NCBI GenBank assembly: GCA_039519185.1
Contig: CM076851.1
Span: 95,911,531-95,975,530 of the forward strand
Direction: 5' to 3'
DNA length: 64,000 nucleotides
Source: Astragalus membranaceus
Lineage: Eukaryota > Streptophyta > Magnoliopsida > Fabales > Fabaceae
Below are positions 56,068 to 64,000 of this stretch, piece after piece; within the stretch, counting starts at the first letter, position 1; each line of letters begins with the position of its first letter. A model generated the notes under the pieces. That model was not told the origin of the DNA. It did no database searches and saw only the letters and a program-made list of their open reading frames with translations. The position numbers were made by a program, and so were the translations under genes.

Positions 56068-56298
56068 ATGATAAACAAGAATTGGGTATACTTGCCTCCA
56101 TATGGTGACCATTATGAAGGAGTTAAATACTTTTTGGATTTTGCATTCACCAAAGGAGAGGTTGTAGGAGAAACATTTTTGGGCCCTTGTGCTATATGTT
56201 GCAATGATAGTTGAAAAATAAGAGATGCTGTCAAAAATTATTTAGTATCATACGGATTTGTAAAGGGATATAGGGATTGGATATTATTAAAGTAAGAT
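56068..56298 (+). pseudogene. CACTA transposase-associated domain fragment
   Basis: MINKNWVYLPPYGDHYEGVK, then YFLDFAFTKGEVVGETFLGP and CAICCN, matches the N-terminal transposase-associated domain of plant En/Spm (TNP2-type) transposases, including the paired cysteines. A TGA at 56212 interrupts it where the family has a Trp- or Lys-containing stretch. The frame resumes as IRDAVKNYLVSYGFVKG. It is then cut by the LINE insertion at 56299. Confidence 0.7.
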
Positions 56299-57128
56299 GG
56301 ATGGTGCTCCCAAAGGGTGTCCCGGTGCTGCCAAAGGGTGTCCCGGTCCTGTTGCTTGTGGCGGTCTTTTTAGAGACAAGAGTGCTGTTATCCTTGGTTG
56401 TTTTTCCGCCTACATTGGCAACAGCTATGTGCTTCATGCTCAAATCATTGGGGCTATGTTGGCGATTGAGATTGCTTTTGAAAAAGCATGGAAGTTTTTG
56501 TGGCTAGAATGTGATTCTCAGTTAGTGGTTTCTGCTTTCAAGAATTGCAAAATAGTTCATTGGAAGCTTAAAAATAAATGGAATAGTTGTCTACACTTGA
56601 TTAGGCAAATGTGTTTTATTTGCACTCACATTTATAGAGAGAGTAATGCCTGCACTGATAAGCTTGCAGGTCATGGAACTAACTTAAGTGGTTTTGTTTG
56701 GTAGGATCTTATTCTTAGTTTTATTGCAGAATTTTTTTTTTCAGGAATAGGGTGGGCTTGCCTAGCTACAGATTTTGATAAGCTCCTTCTTGGGTTCTTT
56801 GTTCTTCCTTTCGATGAATTGGGTTTTCTTTTTGCTTCCTCTTTTAGTTGTGCTGCAAATGATTGGTAATGACTTTGGTGCCACCCTAGTTGGGATAAGA
56901 GTCACTATAGTGATATTTTTTGCATACATTTATAGTATTGTTCTTAATTCCTTTCGGTTGTAATCCTGTTTTTACTCATGGGTTTTGGTCTAGTTTTTGT
57001 GTATTTTCCCTTTTTTATCAATAAAATTTAGGGGGAGTACTCTTTCTCCTTCTTGATGTTTTTTCGCTAATGAGGGTTTTGCATCAGAAGGTTTTAACGA
57101 GATTCTATATCCCATTCTTTTAAAAAAA
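56299..57128 (+). mobile_element. 5'-truncated LINE with RNase H domain
   Basis: The frame at 56298-56704 is LINE RNase H: GLFRDKSAVILGCFSAYIGN, WLECDSQLVVSAFKN, CTHIYRESNACTDKLAGHG. The N-terminal part has a 19-bp tandem copy (GGTGTCCCGGTGCTGCCAAA type) that repeats KGCPG. The element ends CTTTTAAAAAAAAA. AAGTAAGAT occurs before (56290-56298) and after (57129-57137), a target duplication. Only the last 830 bp inserted, as is common in L1-type retrotransposition. Confidence 0.85.
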
Positions 57129-57137
57129 AAGTAAGAT

Positions 57138-57311
57138 TTATATGGGTTTGCAATGATAGGCTCAAACATCCTCCTTCAAATGTTCCAGCATCTCATTTTA
57201 GGCAGTTTTGTCAATATTGGAGTTTGGATATCGTAAGAGTAAGATTTATATTGATTTTAGTGCAAATATGATATATGATAGATATGATATATATATATAT
57301 ATATGATAATA

Positions 57312-57351
<40 letters not shown>

Positions 57352-57506
57352 AATGATTGTTTTATTCTCTTTCATTTAATATGCAGTCAATTAGTGAAAG
57401 GAACACTAAAAGTAGAGCTCAACAAAAGTGGATGCTTCGAATGGGCCCTAGAAACTTTGCGATAACTCGTGAAAATTTGGTAAAGTTCTTTTGTGCTCAT
57501 ATTTGA
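57138..57506 (+). pseudogene. Further CACTA-type transposase fragment (Ptta/En/Spm like)
   Basis: After a (TA)n run and a possible acceptor (AATATGCAG ending 57386), the reading SISERNTKSRAQQKWMLRMG then PRNFAITRENL resembles the conserved SERN...K...H...G-K-FA--RE block of plant transposase family Ptta/En/Spm. It ends in TGA at 57504. Given the transposase-associated domain at 56068, the two are probably remnants of one CACTA element. Confidence 0.5.
57277..57351. repeat. (AT)n microsatellite
   Basis: Two runs of alternating TA separated by GATAATATGA, about 75 bp. Confidence 0.95.
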
Positions 57507-57794
57507 TGATGATCGTTTAATGTTAAAAGAATGGGATTTGTTAAAAATAAGTCAAACAACTACTGCAGTGTTTTGTTTTTTTTACTATTACCCTATGATT
57601 CATATTGATGATGATGAATCATATTTTGGATCATAGGAAGATAGGAAGATTTGATGTCTTACCCTGGAATTAGTGGGGAATCATAGGAAGATTTGACTGA
57701 AATATCTCTCGAAGACATAAATAATTCGCAAAAAGTGGTTTGACAACCACATTTTTCTACATCTACGCACATTCCACATTGTAGAGAGGTAATT

Positions 57795-57850
<56 letters not shown>

Positions 57851-58486
57851 CCTACAAAATTATTATATTTCCACCATTCAAAAAAATTTGGAACATTATA
57901 ACATTTTTCATTCTTTTGTGCAGAATGATATAAATAGAGAAGAGGAAAATGATGTGTTGGAAGATTTTCTCGATGAGTTTCAATATGAAAATTTGATTTT
58001 CGCTCTCTCGGATTTGTCTTTTGTTAAGTTCTTCCTTTAGGATATTGGAATTGATTAAACTAAATGTCATTTTGTTTATGATAATGGACTCAAATTGATG
58101 TTTGAACTCATTTGATAGTTAACAACTTTTATAGATTATATATTTTGCACTCAATCCATTTATTTTAATTTCCAAATTATATCATTAAAAAGTAAATGTG
58201 AGTTGAATACAGAACAAATTCTGATTTTATTTGAAAATTTATGGATAATATAATGTAAGGTAAAGATGTTTGCTTAATGTATTAGTATTTTTAATAATTT
58301 TATGAAATTAAAATAAAATTGAGAGTACAATTACAAAATGTTTTTGGTATTTTTAGCCACAAAGTTACATTTATTTTTAAAATGTTGTCTTTTTATGTTT
58401 AGGGAAAGTTATGACCAGTACTTCAATGTAGCAACACTCTCTAAATGTTGTGTAGGCGCGCACAATAATTGTTACCTCTTCGTAGT
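57507..58486. other. AT-rich DNA, nothing firmly recognised
   Basis: Acidic frame fragments such as NREEENDVLEDFLDEF at about 57925 may belong to the decayed CACTA element. The rest is AT-rich without features. Confidence 0.35.
57797..57849. repeat. (AT)n microsatellite
   Basis: About 26 uninterrupted AT dinucleotides, long enough to be highly length-polymorphic. Confidence 0.95.
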
Positions 58487-59424
58487 TGTTACAACCAAAT
58501 TTCGGATTCAAAATTAGCTTTAATAACACGTCATCGTTGCATTTAAGGATAAGTTCGAAAATAGTTAAAAAGAAGCTACGCTCGAAAATGGAGTTGCTCG
58601 AAAGACCGCATCTATGTTTGAAAGGATTTTAGAAGCCAATCCTGAATGCCGATGGAAAATACATGCTCCAAGCCCACTTCCCCAAAAGGCATATAGAGGT
58701 TCTCGAAGGCAAGATTCGAAGCTCCAAGTACTACACGCAAGGATACAAGGCAGTTAAGGCAATGGTCTCAATCAGACTTTAAGCATTAGGACAAGTGTAA
58801 AGAATCCAACACGCAAGAAAACACGTGGCATTAAGCATCTCCAATCATTAGTTAGTTTAACTTTTTATCTACTTTCAATAAGGACAAGTGTACAAGGCAT
58901 GCAACGTACCAGTTCGCATATTGTAGCTTATAAATAGTAGTTCAGTCGATGTACTCAGGGTGATTTCATACCATATAGTAACCCATTATGCCTAACACAT
59001 CCGATCACACATGGCTACAGCGATGAACAATGTATGTCTGAGCCAAACTCTTTTAAATTCAAAGCAATTACTTTTCGACAATCGAGTGCAACACTCTTGT
59101 CTCTTTTATGCCTTTTTATGATTTAAAGTCCTTTTTAATCTCTGCACTTGGGAACTCGTGATGTTCTGTCCCTCTTGGGGTTGATTTCCAGGGGTTCTTT
59201 GAGTTTGTCTTTTATTTTTACTTTGCTTTATGTTATGAAAACGCTCAGTGCGATTTAATTGAAGGATTCGCGACATTCTCCCCTCTTTGGGTGTGATTTC
59301 CGTGTTTTGTTCAACTGGTTTGTTCCTTAAAATCGATTGGACGATCACCTAGAATCCCTAATTCGTTTGGTTGTTCGTCCGAATTCCCCTCCTTCGCCAT
59401 TACCTGTCTCCAAAAGAGCACGCA
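58487..59424 (+). mobile_element. 5' LTR of a Ty3/gypsy element (Tat/Athila-like)
   Basis: The likely LTR starts TGTTACAACCAAATTTCGG and ends at AAAAGAGCACGCA. It has a good TATA box, TTATAAATAGTAG, at about 58929, with transcribed-region sequence after it. Directly downstream come GATTGGCGCTTGCAG and then AATTGGCATGCCCGGTGGGA (59503-59522), as in plant Tat/Athila-type elements near the primer site. The left end is by motif only. Confidence 0.55.
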
Positions 59425-59755
59425 GATTGGCGCTTGCAGTGTAAACCTATCAACTGGTGAACTCAGTATCTAAATTCGAGTCCTTTCCTCTCACACTTCT
59501 CAAATTGGCATGCCCGGTGGGACTCAGTTTTGATATAGTTGTGCCAAGTTTTAGTCATTATTCTCTAAATGATATAGTTGTCATTATTCTCAGTACGTTG
59601 CATGAAATATCGAGTGGATCCAAACTCAACGTCTCACACAAAATACTAAAAGGTTCTGACAGCCAATTGTCGAAGTCCCTAGCTGACTCAATCTAACTAA
59701 TCTTTTGACCGTTAGGTCTCTAAGTCCAACAAGGTCAAACTCCTCTGATACCAAC
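59425..59755 (+). other. Untranslated leader of the Ty3/gypsy element, and edge of the reverse LTR insert
   Basis: It contains the primer-site region and a short frame at 59457-59696 ending SDSQLSKSLADSI, possibly the beginning of gag. At 59743-59753, CTCTGATACCA is the reverse complement of a Met-tRNA primer site and belongs to the minus-strand LTR that starts at 59756. Confidence 0.45.
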
Positions 59756-60204
59756 TGTAACACCCCGGTATTTCTAACAAGTAGAAATACTGAAGTGCAC
59801 ACTTAAGCATACATCAGAGAATAATTTCCTGTTTTAGATATTGAACATAATTATAAACTCTTGATAAAAACCATATCAATGAGTCTCACATGACATAAAC
59901 TGCTCATAGCCTAGAGTCCAATATCCAAATACAAAGAAATAGCGGAAACGATTTTACAACTTTTACTGATACAAGTTATACAATCGGGAATACAAAGACC
60001 TCGAGGGAAAGACATTAACAATGAAAACTAAGTCTTCACCGTCTACATAAGCACACCACCTAGCTGTGCTTCTTCACCTTTGCTTTTTCCCCTGCTTCTC
60101 TGTAAAAACCACAAAACATAAACAGTGAGATACAATCTCAGTGAGTTCTACCGAGACCCCTACTAACACTCTCGGTTCAATTATGAAATTCTGTTATAAC
60201 TCAG

Positions 60205-60356
60205 TGCGTCACCGACTGCCCCGAGGCTAATCCCGGCGAACCACACTACAAAAATCATGGTAACGTACCACCGACTGCGCCGAGGCTAATCCCGGCGAAC
60301 GTTACTCAATACTCTTCGACACACCACCGACTGCCCCGAGGCTAATCCCGGCGAAC
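60205..60356. repeat. Three spaced copies of a 32-bp GC-rich motif
   Basis: CACCGACTGCCCCGAGGCTA then ATCCCGGCGAAC occurs at about 60209, 60270 and 60325 (one copy has GCGCC for GCCCC). The unit period is about 55-60 bp. Confidence 0.9.
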
Positions 60357-60892
60357 CCCTTACCAATAACAGTTCCGCTATTGGCCTCAGAGCCTAGGGT
60401 AGGGGATCATGACTGCCCTTCCTAGTAAGTCAACATGGGTCGTCACCCAACTCGATATATATTAAATATATCTACACTCGATGACCGGTTAGTTCACCTA
60501 CACTCAATGAACATTTAGTCCATCTACATTTGACTGTTAATCGAACATAATACCCGCACTGGGCCGTTGCCTATAGTCGATATAATATATATCGTGAATC
60601 GTAGACCGGTTTAGACAATAAATAATAATCATCTCGCGTTAGTTATACCATACCAATTAGGACTCATAGCCCTCTTTATTATTAATAAAACATATCCGCA
60701 CACGAGTACTATTATTTCGGTTTATGGAAACAATTTATAACTTCAAAGTATTTTATAAAGCCCTTTTTAACTATACTCAAAATCATGGCATTATAAGCCT
60801 ATTATCATTGGAAAAGGGTTAGGAAAGGATTAGAAGAGGAATGGAATCGATCGGGATTATTTCGGGCTATTTTTAAAAACAGAATCAGAACA

Positions 60893-61012
60893 CAGCGCAC
60901 GGTCCGTGCTCCCATACGCACGGGTCGTGCGCCCTGTAACGCATTTTTGAGGAATGGAAACCGAATGGGGCGCACGGTTCGTGCGCCAGGGGCGCACGGA
61001 TCGTGCGCATTT
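60893..61012. repeat. Cluster of GCGCACGG-CCGTGCGC palindromes
   Basis: Four imperfect palindromes: GCGCACGGTCCGTGCTCC, CGCACGGGTCGTGCGCC, GCGCACGGTTCGTGCGCC and GCGCACGGATCGTGCGC, in about 120 bp. They are GC-rich islands in an AT-rich LTR and contain several CpG sites each. Confidence 0.9.
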
Positions 61013-61957
61013 GACAGCATTCCGTTTTAAGTTTTTCTTTGTTCCGATCAATTCCGATCACTTCCGGTACCTGTTCCAGTCCAGTCCCAACACAAAAACA
61101 GTACGAACACATATCCAATAATATTCATCAATCAATCAAACATATCAATCCATAACACTCAAACATCAATTTCCTCAAAATTCGTTAATCGTCGATCTAA
61201 CGGTTTTTCGACCAAAACGATATTTTACACGCAATTCAAGTCAAAACAATCACATCAAACAAACAGTCGAATCAATTAACATAAAATTCGTTTCAATCAA
61301 TCAATTCAAAACATAAATCCTAAACGTGAGTAAAACTCACCTATCGTGATGAAAATCATGAAATACCGAGACTTTCCGCTACTCGAACATCCGGCTCGCG
61401 AGACTCGAGAAACCCTCGCTCGGTACCAATTTGCACCTAGACACCAACAATGGCTCCTAAGTCTCCAAGCTCCTCTCGCAAACACAAACTCGATTCCTAG
61501 CTTTGAATTTCCAAAATCCCACTTGACTTCCAACAACCACTATTCATCATCTTCCTCCTCTAACCTCCATGACACTATTCACACATAACCCCAAATTAAA
61601 CCCTAAACCCTTGGTCCTTCAAGAACCCCGAATCAGACCTCAACATTCGCACAATCCACTTTGGTTTTGCTCTTAGACACCATCCTAAGCCTTCCCTTGA
61701 GAGTCAACCATCAAAACCTCCATTTTTCCTCTTAAAACCGAAAATGGTAAAGAGATGGAGAGTGAGTTGCTGATCACGATTTTGGGACCAAATTGAAGAA
61801 GAAGGTGAGAGGATTCTATTGGGACCAAGAAGAAGAATTTTGGTGAAAGTTTCCCCCTCCTCTCCTCTTCTCCCTCTACGTTTTCCCCCTTTCTCTCTTT
61901 CTCCATTTTCTTTCTTTTCTCTCCTTCTCTCACGGGCTGTTTCTCTTCTTTTCTTAA

Positions 61958-62220
61958 CTAGTTTTTTACCCGTGCATACGCACGGGTGATACTGTATGGT
62001 CGGTGTATTGTCATAAAGTCATAATAGTAATTTGGAAGATAATCATAAGTTGTGAACAATGTCCAAAATGTATGATTTGAAATTCAAAGTGGAAAGAGAT
62101 AGGTATTATGTCATATAACAAATGAAAATTATATTGAGTCGAAGAAATTAAATGAGATTGACAATATGAATTACATTGATCCATAATAATGTATTTGGAC
62201 ATTAGAGGTAAAACATGCAT
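61958..62220 (-). mobile_element. Helitron 3' terminus (minus orientation)
   Basis: On the minus strand the end reads ACCCGTGCGTATGCACGGGT (complement of 61968-61987), an 8-bp perfect stem with a 4-base loop, then six A residues, then CTAG (61958-61961). A hairpin a few bases before a CTRR end is the hallmark of Helitron 3' termini. The 5' TC end was not located, so the right limit of the element is unknown and could lie past 62500. Confidence 0.6.
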
Positions 62221-62221
62221 C

Positions 62222-62440
62222 CCCGTTGACCCTCCCGTTTGCATCCTCGTTGGCGCTCTCGTTACCTCTCCCGTTGGCGCTCTCGTTGCCACTCCCGTTG
62301 GCACTCATGTTGGCAGTCCCGTTGGCACTCCCGCCCTTGTTGCCACTCCCGTTGGCGCTCTCGTTGCCACTCCCGTTGGCATTTTACTCATTTTTAGTAA
62401 TTAAGTCGGTATTTCCGTTGGCACTATTGTTGGCATTTTT
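62222..62440. repeat. GTTGGC/GTTGCC minisatellite
   Basis: Repeats of CTCCCGTTGGCGCTCTCGTT and CTCCCGTTGGCACTC-type 15-18 bp units run for about 180 bp, with two outliers at 62408-62435. The array gives long low-complexity frames in two registers that are unlikely to be genes. It lies within the presumed Helitron. Confidence 0.85.
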
Positions 62441-62922
62441 TTTATCAAAAAAATTGATTGATTTTAGTAGTTTTAATATGTTTGATTTTAGTAGATTATA
62501 GTAAATATTTTCATATTTTGAAAAAAGGAATTGTTTTTATTATTAATATCTGAAAGTATTAGATTGAATTATTGAGAGAGAGGGAGAGAATTTGAATTGA
62601 AAAAAAAAATGTAAAAAAAAGTATTTGATTAAATTACATCCCTTTTTCTTTCATTTCTTTTTATTTCTTTCTTATATATATACTTATATAAATATATATA
62701 TTATTATAACTAAATATCTCAATTGATGGAGAAGACAATTTTTACCCTCAATTAATTCTAATTCCTCAAAGATACCTCTTCCTATCTATTACTCGATTAA
62801 AAACCTTACACCAATTAATAATTAGTCTAACACTCAATTAATAAAACTATTAATTACGCGCTAAACTAAATTAATTGGGTTAACCTCAAAATAAGTAGAT
62901 TAATTATTTTTGGGATGTTACA

Positions 62923-64000
62923 CTGATGGCTTATTGCAACAAATTCGACAAAATGATGGGGGCATCATGTCAAAAACATGGTGGAAAGGGTGTTGAACAG
63001 ACACAGATTCAATGTTGGCTATGCTAATAGGCCATATTTCGTGTCCGCCTTTCCTCCGACAGTTTTACAAACAGAATTGCCCAGAGGGATTAAGATCCCT
63101 AAGTTTTCCAAATTTGCTGGTGAAGCCGGAGATTCGACAATGGAGCATGTGGCTAGATACAAAATTGAATATGGTGACTTGGCGAATGATGAATTTTAGA
63201 AAATGAAATATTTTCCAAGTTCTTTAACTAAATATGCTTTCACTTGGTTTACCACTTTGCCTGCAAATTCCGTTCCGAATTGGCTAACATTTGAAGAGAT
63301 AATAAAGAATCTATCGATCGATGACTACATTAGTAGATTCAGATAAATGAAAGCCACATGCTTGACGGCCATACCTGAGTACGAACTTGTAGAAATGGCT
63401 GCAGCAGGTTTCGAAAGAAAATGATTAATCAGCAACTAAGAGATATGTCTCAATTGGCAGATAGTGCCAGACAAATTGAAAAGTTATATTCGGAAAAAGA
63501 TAAACGTAAGAAAAGTGAAAAAGGCCATAAGAAAGGAAGCTTTTCCAAGAAAAACGATGACTATTCGAAAAGAGAATATAATCTAAATGATAAAGGAAAG
63601 TTTGTGGCCCTGGTCCAAAGAGATTCGGAAGGCGAAGATGAGCCCGAAGATGACCAGTCTAGTGGTGTCCACTTGGCAGAATTAAAGCCAGGTCCCCCGT
63701 ATGTGTGCTCAGGTTTAAAACCTATGACAGTGAAAGAGGGCTCTAAAATGGTCAGGAAAGCCCATGACTTTGATGTTAACAAGGCGGACTGGATTTATGA
63801 TATTTTGTTGAAAGACGAATAATTGGTTCTTACTGATGATCATAAAGTACCCTCGCCTGAGAAAATGAAGGGAAAACTCTATTGCAAATACCATAATTAC
63901 TTCAGACATACCACTCATATGTGTGTTCGTTTTAGGGATCTCATTCAAAATTCTATTGAAGAAGGACACCTAATTTTCAAAGAAAAGAAAAAGGCTCCCA
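62923..64000 (+). pseudogene. gag of the Ty3/gypsy element whose LTR is at 58487
   Basis: Readings include FNVGYANRPYFVSAFPPTV, LPRGIKIPKFSKFAGEAGD, MEHVARYKIEYGDLANDEF, a TAG at 63197, then MKYFPSSLTKYAFTWFTTLP, a TAA at 63344, ATCLTAIPEYELVEMAAAGF and a TGA at 63422. The basic C-terminal part has RQIEKLYSEKDKRKKSEKG and ends in a knuckle-like YCKYHNYFRHTTHMC at about 63883. It runs off the window. Four stops show it is inactive. The RGIK-PKF---GE-GDSTMEH capsid motif is common to plant Tat/Athila-type gag. Confidence 0.85.

Larger units (their letters stand above)
59756..62922 (-). mobile_element. Long reverse-oriented LTR (about 3.2 kb) inserted between leader and gag
   Basis: The plus strand reads TGTAACACCCCGGTATTTC at 59756 and TTTTTGGGATGTTACA at 62922, so on the minus strand the LTR runs TGTAACATCCC...GGGTGTTACA. 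The primer site complement (CTCTGATACCA) sits just left of it, as expected for the 5' LTR of a minus-strand element whose interior is now missing. It contains three repeat arrays and a Helitron end, which explains part of the length. Gag sequence resumes directly after it. Confidence 0.65.

Noticed and set aside
61685..61933. 82-codon lysine/glutamate-rich minus-strand frame
   Set aside because: It lies inside an LTR and is composed of purine-rich simple sequence.
62222..62404. Hydrophobic repeat proteins encoded by the GTTGGC array
   Set aside because: Two registers give equally long low-complexity frames, as expected from a tandem repeat rather than a gene.

Overview
The window looks like a plant nuclear chromosome, most likely from a papilionoid legume. 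It is AT-rich, has spliced genes with GT-AG introns, and carries plant-specific repeat families: Tat/Ogre-like, Tekay-like and other Ty3/gypsy elements, Cassandra, CACTA, MULE and hAT elements, a Helitron end and L1-type LINEs. Species assignment is inference. Only three host genes appear intact. The rest is nested, mostly dead transposon sequence.

Layout. 1-3.4 kb: 3' half of a Tat-type retrotransposon with 101-bp tandem repeats and an LTR hit by a 340-bp hAT MITE. 3.6-3.85 kb: a foldback MULE MITE in a degenerate LINE ORF1 remnant. 4.1-16.5 kb: a nest. An old LTR retrotransposon has its 5' LTR split by a 4.2-kb CACTA element that captured pieces of host genes (an NTMC2T6-like SMP/C2 protein, a BZW/eIF5-mimic protein and one unidentified gene). 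Its interior is split by a LINE, itself split by a 1.6-kb hAT element, and its 3' LTR stops at a composite hAT/MULE-like element. 17.1-18.4 kb (+): deSI-like PPPDE peptidase, 4 exons. 19.6-24.8 kb (-): acyl-protein thioesterase, 9 coding exons, with a 3.4-kb intron full of retrotransposon debris. 26.0-29.7 kb (-): gag-only Tat-like element. 29.7-37.9 kb (+): Ty3/gypsy element interrupted by a Cassandra LTR (5S-derived), an Ogre-like 3-kb LTR and a MITE. 37.9-40.0 kb (-): another retrotransposon of the family seen at 4.1-13.9 kb. 40.7-41.0 kb: a minisatellite of palindromic units. 41.7-43.5 kb (-): receptor-like kinase of the At5g20050 type, 2 exons. 44.4-45.2 kb: copia integrase fragment abutting a CACTA end. 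49.83-55.01 kb: a complete Tekay-like element with two 372-bp LTRs, PBS, PPT and AAAAA target duplication, but with stop codons. 56-57.5 kb: CACTA transposase fragments split by a 5'-truncated LINE. 58.5-64 kb: 5' part of another Ty3/gypsy element (LTR, primer site, gag), interrupted by a 3.2-kb reverse LTR that contains a Helitron end and several GC-rich repeat arrays.

The three host genes are unrelated in function: ubiquitin/SUMO-like deconjugation, protein depalmitoylation and receptor-like kinase signalling. They show no sign of co-regulation. The most unusual item is the CACTA element carrying spliced-gene fragments from at least two recognisable donors, with the insertion supported by related empty sites elsewhere in the same window. 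All identifications rest on reading translated motifs and repeats by eye; no database search was run.
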